50,807 bases of DNA from a virus. How positions within the stretch are numbered: the stretch's first letter is position 1; the number at the start of each line of letters is the position of its first letter. Below are positions 1 through 7,211 of the stretch, piece after piece. Location: the IMG/VR virus record IMGVR_UViG_3300028577_000015, positions 1 to 50,807 of that record. One strand, given 5' to 3'. Below the pieces are notes generated by a model. The model was not told the DNA's origin. It searched no databases and was given only the letters and a program-made list of their open reading frames with translations. A program made the translations under genes and the position numbers.

Positions 1-501
1 CTAGCCCCTTCAACCGACGTCGGGCTGCTGATCGAGCAGGCCTATCCCGACGTCAAAGTCCACTACCGTGACCAAGGAGATGACACATGGACATCGGCGG
101 AGTCGTCCGCGTCGGCGAGCGCAAGCCAACCGACATCCCCATCGCTGCGCCCGACCCTGTACGGGAAAGGCCCGATCCAGGTGAAGTACACATACCAGCC
201 GCTGCCCCCGCTGCAGAACCCGCTCCCGCCGTTGGCGAGCCCGCCACCATCGAGCCCACCGAGTCCGTTCCAGCATAACTCGTTGATGATGCAGCAGCAT
301 CATCTAGCCCTCGCACAGAAGATGATGGATGACTTGATTCGCGACCTGGCTGCCGACCTGCACACCCCGCTGATCGCAGCCAAGCCGAAACCGAAACCAC
401 CGAGACCATCGCTTCTCCGCCGGCTGCTCTCGACCAACTGGTTTTGGTGGGCGTTCTTGTTCTGCTTCTTCTACGGCCTGATGCACCTGCTGAAGCCATG
501 A
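1..501 (+). CDS. Hypothetical membrane-anchored protein, 5' end outside window
   Basis: The first reading frame is open from base 1 to the TGA at 499-501, giving 166 visible residues, so the true start lies to the left of the window. The visible part has a Ser/Pro-rich middle (around residues 35-95), a Lys-Pro stretch (around 125-135) and ends in one strongly hydrophobic Trp/Phe/Leu segment (about residues 142-162), which suggests a C-terminal tail anchor in the inner membrane. I do not recognise the family. Its stop overlaps the next start by ATGA. A 63-codon frame inside it (87-278) has a good ribosome site and is an alternative reading of the 5' part. Confidence 0.55.
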   Translation, partial: LAPSTDVGLLIEQAYPDVKVHYRDQGDDTWTSAESSASASASQPTSPSLRPTLYGKGPIQVKYTYQPLPPLQNPLPPLASPPPSSPPSPFQHNSLMMQQHHLALAQKMMDDLIRDLAADLHTPLIAAKPKPKPPRPSLLRRLLSTNWFWWAFLFCFFYGLMHLLKP

Positions 502-722
502 CCTACCGAGAGCACCGCATCCGGGGCAGCCTGCAGTCTCACGTCTCGTCGGCGGCTGCGTCTGACCCGGAGGTGGTCGCCGAGTTGCAACGGCAGGTCT
601 ACCACGCCGACCGCGGCATCTACTTCACGAAGAAGCAGCTCGCCGCGATGCCGTGGGACGTGCGTGGCTTCATCGAGGCGCAGGGGCGTCGGATCTTCGG
701 GCCACGGCGAGGTGCCACATGA
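498..722 (+). CDS. Hypothetical small phage protein
   Basis: This 74-residue product starts at the ATG that overlaps the upstream stop codon (ATGA), so it is probably translationally coupled. A longer in-frame extension to 444 would run through the membrane segment of the previous gene and is not needed. The protein is basic, has no membrane segment, and ends in an Arg/Gly-rich tail. The family is not recognised. It overlaps the next gene by ATGA as well, so it belongs to one short rightward operon that ends at the terminator near 1540. Confidence 0.6.
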   Translation: MTYREHRIRGSLQSHVSSAAASDPEVVAELQRQVYHADRGIYFTKKQLAAMPWDVRGFIEAQGRRIFGPRRGAT

Positions 723-1462
723 GCAAACGCATTCGCTCGCGCAAGATCGCTCTGACGCTCGAGGGGCAGTACACCGCTCTCGGCATGCGTCCGGTCGGGG
801 CGATGGAGCCGCTGCAACGCTGGTTCGCGACCGAGCCGTGGATGGGTGGTTTCATCTCGGCGGCGGCGTTCCGGCAGGTCGAGTGGGACCGCCGCGCCCG
901 CGAACTGCGCGAAGCGATTCGCCGGCGCGATGCCAAGCGCGCGCGCGATCCGGGGCCTGACGTATCCGGCCGCTTCGACGTCAATCCGTTCCTGGTCGCG
1001 AAGGGGCACAAGGTCGAGGTGGCGCCGAAGCATCTCCGATCAGATCCGGACTCGCAGTCGTTCCCGAAGCGGATGACGACCCAGCGGGTCATCGATCGCC
1101 TGAAGGCGCGCGGCACGATCAGCCACCGCGAATGGATGGCGGGCACCGTGCTGTGGGAACGCTGGAGCCAAGCGGTCACCGGAGACCGCCTCGTCTCAGC
1201 TTATGAATTCATCACGACCTATGGGTCGCCGAACATCGACCGCCTCGTCGAGAAACGGCTCGATGCTGCAATGGTCTATCTGGACTGCATGGCGCTCATC
1301 CCGGTGCGCTTCCGAGGTGTCGTAATGCACGTCGTGGTCGACGACCTGGACCTGTCGGCCTGGGGCGTGAAAACGGCCAAAAGCGAGAGGTCAAGGAGAC
1401 GTCGGGCGGCGAAGCTTCTAACCCGCGGCCTGTCTGCATTGGCTAAGGGTTTGGGGTATTGA
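719..1462 (+). CDS. Putative late regulator, DUF6456-like C-terminal region
   Basis: The product has 247 residues and starts at the ATG inside ATGA shared with the previous stop. The N-terminal half is rich in Arg and contains a probable nucleic-acid-binding region. The C-terminal half (about residues 120-247) has the order helix, basic patch and final Leu/Ala-rich helix that I associate with DUF6456-type alphaproteobacterial regulators, but the match is from memory and loose. It is the last gene before a terminator and before the packaging/head region, the position where lambda-like phages keep a Q-type late activator. That role is an inference from position. Confidence 0.45.
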   Translation: MSKRIRSRKIALTLEGQYTALGMRPVGAMEPLQRWFATEPWMGGFISAAAFRQVEWDRRARELREAIRRRDAKRARDPGPDVSGRFDVNPFLVAKGHKVEVAPKHLRSDPDSQSFPKRMTTQRVIDRLKARGTISHREWMAGTVLWERWSQAVTGDRLVSAYEFITTYGSPNIDRLVEKRLDAAMVYLDCMALIPVRFRGVVMHVVVDDLDLSAWGVKTAKSERSRRRRAAKLLTRGLSALAKGLGY

Positions 1463-1507
1463 TTCCGTGGCCGTAGATCTGTATAGGGTTGCCTCAGTTG
1501 AAGTTGC

Positions 1508-1540
1508 GCCCGCCGGGAAGTTTCCCCGAGCGGGCTTTTT
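1508..1540 (+). terminator. Rho-independent terminator
   Basis: Arms GCCCGC (1508-1513) and GCGGGC (1530-1535) enclose a second G/C-rich helix (CGGG with CCCG) and are followed directly by five T. It closes the short rightward operon 1-1462. Confidence 0.75.
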
Positions 1541-1555
1541 CATGGGTGCACGCCA

Positions 1556-2608
1556 GTGAACCTTCAGCCCTTGATCCGCGACTGGCACGCCCACGAGCTA
1601 CAGGCCGACTATGGCCTCGACGGCGTCCGCCTGGTGATGGGCTGCCCGGTGTGGGGCGACCTCTACGTCGACCAGTTCCTCGGCTATTGCCTGCCGTCGT
1701 TGGTCGCGAACAAGATCGATGGCTGCGCGCTCGTGTTGTTCGTCGATGGCCCGACCGAGCAGCGTCTGCTGGGCTACCCCTGTCCCATCCCGACGATCTT
1801 CCGGCGCCTGCCCGAGCCGATCATGGAAGGCCTCTACGCCGAGCCCGGCCACAAGTATTTTCTGCTCGCCGCGGCGCACAACCTGCTGATCCACCAAGCT
1901 GCCAAGGTCGGCGCCGGCTTCCACATGACAGTGCCGGACACGGTCTACAGCGTGAACTACTTCGAAAACCTCGAGCGCCTCGGCAAGCAGCACGCGGCGA
2001 TCGCACACACCGGCTTTGCCATCGTGCCGAGGACTGGCCTGCCGGTGCTGGACGGTTTCCGTCAGGCCAGCACGCTGAAGATCTCCGCCGCTGATCTCGG
2101 CCGCATCGGCTGGGAGCATCTGAACCCGCAGTGGGCCAGCTGGACGATGGACGACATCACCGACTTTCAGTCGTCCGGTGAAAACGGACAACTGCCGCTG
2201 ATGCCGTCGTCGCACTACATCCACTGGCGCGGCCGCGACGCGTACCGCATCCACTGCGCGCACCAGAGCGCCGCCTGGATCAGCCCGGAGCGTTGCAAGC
2301 AGGTCACCCCCGAGCTTGGCGGCACGGTCGACTCCGAGCTGCCGCGCTACCTGGCCGGTGATTTCTATGCGCCGACGCTGGCCGACGATATGACCTACAT
2401 CGTCATCGCCTGCGAATCGCCGGTCGACGGCCGCGTCCCGTTCGAGGTGTTCCAGAAGGAGTTCTGGCGATTCATCGGGTCAGACCGCCGGTTCATGCCG
2501 TACTTTCTCGCCCCGTGCGTGGTGCCAGCGCCCCACGACGAGAGCGCGCCCGATGACGCCGAGTTGGACCGGCGCCTGGCCGCTCTGATAGCCCGGCTGG
2601 AGGCGTGA
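1556..2608 (+). CDS. Glycosyltransferase-like protein
   Basis: This 350-residue cytoplasmic protein starts at GTG, with no strong ribosome site. Near its start a beta-strand/loop runs into Cys30-Pro-Val-Trp-Gly, followed by a helix with Leu-Pro-Ser-Leu and then a strand Leu-Phe-Val-Asp-Gly at about 61-65; a second segment at about 124-137 has Pro-Asp followed by Tyr-Ser. This pattern resembles a poorly characterised group of GT-A-like proteins found near polysaccharide genes. There is no obvious DxD, so activity is uncertain. It stands alone between two terminators, outside the packaging operon, as expected for an accessory (moron) gene. Modification of host surface sugar or virion glycan is inference. 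Confidence 0.4.
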   Translation: MNLQPLIRDWHAHELQADYGLDGVRLVMGCPVWGDLYVDQFLGYCLPSLVANKIDGCALVLFVDGPTEQRLLGYPCPIPTIFRRLPEPIMEGLYAEPGHKYFLLAAAHNLLIHQAAKVGAGFHMTVPDTVYSVNYFENLERLGKQHAAIAHTGFAIVPRTGLPVLDGFRQASTLKISAADLGRIGWEHLNPQWASWTMDDITDFQSSGENGQLPLMPSSHYIHWRGRDAYRIHCAHQSAAWISPERCKQVTPELGGTVDSELPRYLAGDFYAPTLADDMTYIVIACESPVDGRVPFEVFQKEFWRFIGSDRRFMPYFLAPCVVPAPHDESAPDDAELDRRLAALIARLEA

Positions 2609-2628
2609 GGCTGGGATATTCCCGTCTA

Positions 2629-2675
2629 TAAAAACGGAAAACGCCGGCCATCAGGGGTAACCCCGAGGGCCGGCG
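2629..2675 (-). terminator. Terminator of the leftward cassette
   Basis: Eight-base arms CGCCGGCC (2642-2649) and GGCCGGCG (2668-2675) enclose a smaller AGGGGTAACCCC hairpin. Read leftward, the stem is followed by two T runs (TTTT, then TTTTT). It lies just past the stop of the DUF3489 gene at 2699. It may also stop rightward transcripts from 1556-2608. Confidence 0.75.
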
Positions 2676-2698
2676 ATGTTGGTAGCGGCGGCTGACGG

Positions 2699-2983
2699 CT
2701 AGTCGACGATCTTGTAGACCCGCCCGCGCTCGGCGTCCCCCGACTCGATCTTCAGCCCGAGCTTCTTCTTCAACGCCCCGGCCATCGCGCCGCGGACCGT
2801 GTGGCGCTGCCAGTCGAACGCCTTGCAGGCCTCGTCGAGCGTCATGCCGTCAGGGCGCCGGAGCATTTCGATCATCTTCTCCTGCTTCGATCCGGTGCGC
2901 TTGGCGCCGGGGGCCTTGGTGCCCTTCTGCGTCTTGGGCGCCTTCGGAGCCTTCGACTTCTTCGCTTTCGTCTTGGTGGTCAT
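2699..2983 (-). CDS. DUF3489 domain protein (winged-helix regulator)
   Basis: The product has 94 residues. Residues 1-32 are a Lys/Ala/Pro-rich disordered tail resembling histone-like extensions. Residues 33-94 match the DUF3489 pattern: KQEKMIEMLRRPDGMTLDE, then the hallmark His-Thr-Val-Arg-Gly and Gly-Ala-Leu-Lys-Lys-Lys-Leu-Gly-Leu, ending in a strand with Gly-Arg-Val-Tyr. The family is a small winged helix common in alphaproteobacteria and their phages, presumed to bind DNA; no target is known to me. It is the last gene of a leftward cassette, 12 bases from the next one. Confidence 0.85.
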   Translation of the reverse strand: MTTKTKAKKSKAPKAPKTQKGTKAPGAKRTGSKQEKMIEMLRRPDGMTLDEACKAFDWQRHTVRGAMAGALKKKLGLKIESGDAERGRVYKIVD

Positions 2984-2995
2984 CGTATCGTCCTC

Positions 2996-3577
2996 TTACG
3001 GGTGGCGGCCAAAATAGCGCGTGGCGCCGTCGCGCTTCTCCTTGGTGAGAATGAGTCCCGCGGCTTTCGCCTGCGCGGGCATGCTGACGCTGGGCCAGCC
3101 GGTAGCGGCGAGAACCTCCTTCGTGGTGCAGCCCTCTGGTCGCTGGAGCAGGGCGGAGATCACGTGGACCTTCGAGCGGCCCGACGGCGCCGGGCTGGGA
3201 GCCTCACCGGGCTTCGCCGGCGGCTTGTAGTGCAGCGACCAAGGCTTCGCGACGCTGATGACGTAGGTCTCGTCGTCGCCGCAGACCACGCGCTGGATCG
3301 GCAACGCGACGACGTCGTGGGCGTCGGCGAGAGCGGCGAAGTTTTCGTAACGGGCGAGGACGCTCTTGCTGCCGTCGCTGTGCCTGACGCTGACAACCAC
3401 CGGCAACTCGGGGCGATCGAAGAGCGCGGGGTTGACGGTCGGCCGTGGCCTGTTCGAGTGGTCGCGGAACGGCGCCCAATCCCGGCGAGGCGTGTTCAGG
3501 TTGCGCGCCTCCTCGTTGGTGAGCCGCCGCACGTTGGGGCGGAGCAGGAAGGCGGGGATCGCGAGGTCGTCGGTCAC
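2996..3577 (-). CDS. Protein with C-terminal DUF3489-like winged helix
   Basis: The product has 193 residues. Residues 1-140 form an unrecognised N-terminal region, with a Pro/Ser linker near 120-135. Residues about 138-193 repeat the layout of the DUF3489 domain next door: Val-Ile-Ser-Ala-Leu-Leu-Gln-Arg-Pro-Glu-Gly, Thr-Gly-Trp-Pro-Ser-Val-Ser, and a closing strand Thr-Arg-Tyr-Phe-Gly. The two neighbours are probably diverged relatives with different N-terminal parts. A DNA-binding or regulatory role is inferred from the domain. It ends 10 bases before the neighbouring start region at 3587. Confidence 0.65.
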   Translation of the reverse strand: MTDDLAIPAFLLRPNVRRLTNEEARNLNTPRRDWAPFRDHSNRPRPTVNPALFDRPELPVVVSVRHSDGSKSVLARYENFAALADAHDVVALPIQRVVCGDDETYVISVAKPWSLHYKPPAKPGEAPSPAPSGRSKVHVISALLQRPEGCTTKEVLAATGWPSVSMPAQAKAAGLILTKEKRDGATRYFGRHP

Positions 3578-3586
3578 GGCGGCCTC

Positions 3587-3817
3587 CTAGCGCACGCCAA
3601 TCGCGAGCGTGACTACATGGAACTGGTCAGGCCAGCGGCGGGCGAAAACTTGGCAGACGCCGCCCGCCTCGGTCTCGCGGACGATGCGGTTGCAGGCGTC
3701 GCGGTGAAGCTGGAGATAAATCTCGATCGTCGAGAGCGGCGCGCGCATCACGAAGGCCGGCTTGGCTTCGGGCGCGGCCTTCTGGTGGAGGAAGAGGTCG
3801 TAAAGCTGGGTGGTCAT
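3587..3817 (-). CDS. Hypothetical protein, first gene of leftward cassette
   Basis: This 76-residue protein starts at the ATG at 3817, which is preceded by an AAGGGG ribosome site eight bases upstream; longer frames up to 4054 lack one and have a shadow-like composition. It has no membrane segment or recognised motif, two Cys, and a central amphipathic helix. It is the promoter-proximal gene of the three-gene leftward cassette. I see no convincing -35/-10 pair in the 188 bases between it and the divergent methyltransferase gene. Confidence 0.55.
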   Translation of the reverse strand: MTTQLYDLFLHQKAAPEAKPAFVMRAPLSTIEIYLQLHRDACNRIVRETEAGGVCQVFARRWPDQFHVVTLAIGVR

Positions 3818-4005
3818 CTGAAGCCCCTTGGCTTGCCCGGCTGGACCATTCCGGCCGGTCCCGAACACATCGCTCCGACAAGCGCTCCACTCAAGCGCCC
3901 AGGCCGTTCTGGAATGGCAAAGACCGCCCGGCCACGAGCACAAAATAACTCCGGAAATGCTGGGCTTTAGGGCCCCACAGGGCCCGAACGGGCGGGAACG
4001 GCAGG

Positions 4006-5328
4006 ATGCCCCAGGCAAAGCGAAAATCCGCCCCTGAGCAGGGAATTTCGGCACCCGGAGCAGGGAATTGGCCCGCCGACAAGGTCGAGCGCCGGCCGAT
4101 CGATAGCCTAGTGCCGCACGTCAACAACGCCCGGACGCACTCGGACCAGCAGATCGACCAGCTGGCCGCCTCGATGCGGGAGTGGGGTTGGACCAGCCCG
4201 GTGCTGGTCGACGAGGACGGGACGATCATCGCCGGCCACGGCCGAGTACTCGCCGCTCGCCGGCTCGGCTTCACCGAGGTGCCGGTCATGGTAGCCGTCG
4301 GATGGAGCGCCGAGCAGAAGCGGGCTTATGTCCTGGCCGACAACCAGTTGGCGCTGAACGCCGGCTGGAACGACGAGCTGCTGCAGATCGAACTCAAGGG
4401 ACTCGAGGCGCTGAACTTCGACCTCGGTCTACTCGGCTTCGCTGACCTGCCGGCGCTGCTCGCGAAGGGCGCCGGCAAGACCGACCCGGACGAGACGCCG
4501 GAGCCGCCGGCCGAGCCGGTCACGTTCCTCGACGACGTCTGGATCCTCGGCGACCACCGGCTGATCTGCGGCGACTGCACCGTCGGCGATGTCGTGGCCA
4601 ACCTGCTCGACGGCGCCGCGCCGCACCTGATGGTGACCGACCCGCCGTATGGGGTCGAGTATGACGCGCGCTGGCGCCTCGAGGCGGGGGTGAACAAGGC
4701 GCACCAGAAGCGCGCCGAAGGCAAGGTGCTGAACGACGATCGCTCAGACTGGCGTGAGGCTTGGGAGCTGTTCCCAGGCGACATCGCCTACGTCTGGCAT
4801 GGCGGACTTCACGCCGCGAAGGTTTCGGAAAGCCTGGCGCACTGCGACTTCATCATTCGCTCACAGATCATCTGGAGGAAGACCTCGCTGGTCATGGGGC
4901 GCGGGCACTATCACTGGCAGCACGAACCCTGCTGGTACGCGGTCAGGAAGGGTGCGGCCGGAAGCTGGGCGGGCGACCGCAAGCAGTCGACGGTGTGGGA
5001 TATAGCGAACATGCACCGCACCCAAGGCAACGTCGACGACGGCAAGACGAACCACTCGACACAGAAGCCGGTCGAGTGCATGCGCCGCCCAATCGAGAAC
5101 AACAGCAAGCCGGGCGACGCGGTGTACGAGCCGTTCTCCGGATCCGGCACCACGATCATCGCCGCCGAGATGACCGGCCGTCGCTGCTACGCCGTCGAGC
5201 TCAACCCGGCCTACGTCGATGTCGCCGTGCAGCGGTGGCAACTTTTCACCGGCAAAGAGGCAACCCTCGAAAACGATGGCCGCTCGTTCGCAGCAGTAGC
5301 CGCGGAGCGCGTCCAGAAAGGGGCGTGA
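4006..5328 (+). CDS. ParB-like domain fused to DNA methyltransferase
   Basis: The product has 440 residues. Residues about 28-120 are a ParB/Srx-type N-terminal domain with the box Gly-His-Gly-Arg (77-80) and the Ala-Asp-Asn-Gln motif (111-114). Residues about 172-430 are an SAM-dependent amino-methyltransferase: motif IV Asp-Pro-Pro-Tyr-Gly at 212-216 comes before motif I Phe-Ser-Gly-Ser-Gly-Thr-Thr at 377-383, the beta-class order. DPPY predicts N6-adenine or N4-cytosine methylation; the target is not readable. Such fusions are common just upstream of phage terminases, and may protect phage DNA or mark packaging DNA. It is the first gene of the packaging operon and overlaps the next by TGATG. 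Confidence 0.9.
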   Translation: MPQAKRKSAPEQGISAPGAGNWPADKVERRPIDSLVPHVNNARTHSDQQIDQLAASMREWGWTSPVLVDEDGTIIAGHGRVLAARRLGFTEVPVMVAVGWSAEQKRAYVLADNQLALNAGWNDELLQIELKGLEALNFDLGLLGFADLPALLAKGAGKTDPDETPEPPAEPVTFLDDVWILGDHRLICGDCTVGDVVANLLDGAAPHLMVTDPPYGVEYDARWRLEAGVNKAHQKRAEGKVLNDDRSDWREAWELFPGDIAYVWHGGLHAAKVSESLAHCDFIIRSQIIWRKTSLVMGRGHYHWQHEPCWYAVRKGAAGSWAGDRKQSTVWDIANMHRTQGNVDDGKTNHSTQKPVECMRRPIENNSKPGDAVYEPFSGSGTTIIAAEMTGRRCYAVELNPAYVDVAVQRWQLFTGKEATLENDGRSFAAVAAERVQKGA

Positions 5329-5759
5329 TGGTACGCCCAACGCACGAACCGACCGACTCCAACCGCAAGACCGTCGAGAGCATGTCGGGATACGGGATCC
5401 CCGAAGACGACATTGCCCTGGTGATCGGCATCGATCCGAAGACGCTGCGCAAGCACTATCGCCGCGAGTTGGACCTCGGTCACATCAAGGCGAATTCGGC
5501 GGTGGCACAGAACCTTTTCAAGAGGGCAACCGGCGATGGCTCGCAATCCGTCACGGCTGCGATCTTTTGGGCCAAGACCCGCATGGGTTGGCGGGAAACC
5601 ACCAGGCTTGAGCATAGCGGCCCGGAAGGCCGACCTATCCAGCTCGACCTTACGAAGCTGACCGCCGATGAACTTGAGAAGCTCGAGGCAATCATCGGTC
5701 CGCTTGCCGAGCGCCCCGACGATGATGAGCCTGATCAGGGCGGAGAAGGAGAGACGTAA
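5328..5759 (+). CDS. Putative terminase small subunit (HTH protein)
   Basis: The product has 143 residues and starts at the ATG in TGATG shared with the methyltransferase stop. Residues about 14-40 form a helix-turn-helix (Gly-Tyr-Gly-Ile-Pro-Glu-Asp-Asp-Ile-Ala, then Asp-Pro-Lys-Thr-Leu-Arg-Lys-His-Tyr). A helical segment ending in Phe-Trp-Ala-Lys-Thr-Arg-Met-Gly-Trp (about 82-90) follows, and the tail is acidic. This pattern recurs directly upstream of large terminase genes, where it is taken as the DNA-recognition subunit that starts packaging. Its 3' end overlaps the 5' end of the large subunit. Confidence 0.65.
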   Translation: MVRPTHEPTDSNRKTVESMSGYGIPEDDIALVIGIDPKTLRKHYRRELDLGHIKANSAVAQNLFKRATGDGSQSVTAAIFWAKTRMGWRETTRLEHSGPEGRPIQLDLTKLTADELEKLEAIIGPLAERPDDDEPDQGGEGET

Positions 5760-7209
5760 GCTCGACGCCGAGCGCGAGCGCGTCAGAAACGACGCCGAGA
5801 AGATCAGGGCCCGCTGCAAGTCGTTCGCCGGCTTCGTCCGCGAGGCCTGGCACGTCATCGAGCCGAACACGCCGCTGGTGTGGAACTGGCACCTCGACGC
5901 CATCTGCAGCCACCTGGAGGCGGTGACCGACGGCCGCATCAACCGGCTGCTGATCAACGTGCCGCCCGGCTCGTCGAAGTCGCTGATCGTCAGCGTCCTG
6001 TTTCAGGCTTGGGAGTGGGGGCCGAAGGGTCTGCGCGCCATGCGCTACCTCGCGACGGCCTTCAACGACGGCCCGGTCAAACGAGACACCCGCAAGTGCC
6101 GCGACCTGATGCTGTCGGAGTGGTATCGCTCGCTCTGGCCTGAAGTCGTGCTGACGAGGACCGCCGAGCTATCGTTCGCCAACGACAGCACCGGCACGCG
6201 CGAGGGTGTCGCTTTCGGTTCGCTGACCTCGCAGCGCGGCGATCGCCTCCTGATCGACGACCCGCATTCGACCGAAACCGCCGAGAGCCCTGCCGATCGA
6301 GTCCGGACGACCCGCATGTTCCGCGAGGGCGCCGTCAACCGCCTCAACGACCAGGAGCGGTCGGCGATCATCGTCATCATGCAGCGGCTGCACGAGGACG
6401 ACGTCTCCGGCGTGATCAAGAAGCTGGGCATGGACTACGTCCACCTTTGCCTGCCGATGGAGTTCGAGGTCGAGCGTCGGTGCACCACCCGCATCGGCTT
6501 CGTCGACCCTCGCGAGAACGATGGCGACCTGCTCGATCCGGTGCGTTTCCCACGCTCGGTCGTCGAAGCCCTGAAGCGTGACATGGGCAGCTACGCCTAT
6601 GCCGGTCAGTACCAGCAGCGACCGTCACCGCGCGACGGCGGCCTGTTCAAGCGGCAGTGGTTCGAGGGCAAGGTCATCAAAGAGCCGCCGCCCGGGACCA
6701 AGTGGGTGCGGCATTGGGATCTGGCGGCGACGAAGCGGGTGACCGCAGCCCGCACCGCTGGCGTCAAGATCGGTCGGACACCGACTGGCCGCTTCGTGGT
6801 CGCGCACGTCGTCAAGACGCAGGACGAGGGCAGCGAGATCCGCAAGCTGATCAAGGCCGTGGCCGAGGCCGACGGTAGGGACGTCGAGATCAGCCTGCCG
6901 CAGGATCCCGGCCAGGCCGGCAAGGTCCAGGCGCAGGACTTCGTGGCGATGCTCGCCGGCTGGCGGGTGAGGGCTGAACCTGAAACTGGCGACAAGGTGA
7001 CCCGCGCGCAGCCGTTCTCGGCGCAGTGCGAGGCCGGAAACGTCGACCTGGTCGAGGGCGCCTGGAACCAGGACTACCTCGACGAGCTCTGCCTCTTTCC
7101 GAGCGGCACGTTCAAGGACCAGGTCGATGCATCATCGGGTGCGTTCGGGCGGCTCGTCACCGCCGCGAGAGCACCTGCCGCGCAGTCCGGCGCCACGCGG
7201 AGGAATTGA
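5722..7209 (+). CDS. terL: Terminase large subunit
   Basis: The product has about 495 residues from the ATGATG at 5722; the frame is open further upstream. The ATPase domain shows Walker A Pro-Pro-Gly-Ser-Ser-Lys-Ser (about 80-87) and Walker B Leu-Leu-Ile-Asp-Asp-Pro (about 176-181). The RNase H-like nuclease domain has its first acidic motif in His-Trp-Asp-Leu-Ala (about 330) and later acidic positions in Gln-Asp-Pro-Gly-Gln-Ala-Gly-Lys (about 392) and Lys-Asp-Gln-Val-Asp-Ala (about 466). It is the motor that cuts concatemers and pumps DNA into the prohead through the portal encoded next. Confidence 0.95.
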   Translation: MMSLIRAEKERRKLDAERERVRNDAEKIRARCKSFAGFVREAWHVIEPNTPLVWNWHLDAICSHLEAVTDGRINRLLINVPPGSSKSLIVSVLFQAWEWGPKGLRAMRYLATAFNDGPVKRDTRKCRDLMLSEWYRSLWPEVVLTRTAELSFANDSTGTREGVAFGSLTSQRGDRLLIDDPHSTETAESPADRVRTTRMFREGAVNRLNDQERSAIIVIMQRLHEDDVSGVIKKLGMDYVHLCLPMEFEVERRCTTRIGFVDPRENDGDLLDPVRFPRSVVEALKRDMGSYAYAGQYQQRPSPRDGGLFKRQWFEGKVIKEPPPGTKWVRHWDLAATKRVTAARTAGVKIGRTPTGRFVVAHVVKTQDEGSEIRKLIKAVAEADGRDVEISLPQDPGQAGKVQAQDFVAMLAGWRVRAEPETGDKVTRAQPFSAQCEAGNVDLVEGAWNQDYLDELCLFPSGTFKDQVDASSGAFGRLVTAARAPAAQSGATRRN

Positions 7210-7211
7210 CC

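Noticed and set aside
2801-3970. Open plus-strand frame of 389 codons opposite the DUF3489 cassette
   Set aside because: The composition is Arg/Gly-rich low complexity, and the minus-strand genes carry real domains, ribosome sites and a terminator.
3818-4005. Divergent promoter pair between the leftward cassette and the methyltransferase gene
   Set aside because: Candidate -35 boxes such as TTGCCA lack a good -10 at proper spacing, so no promoter is annotated.
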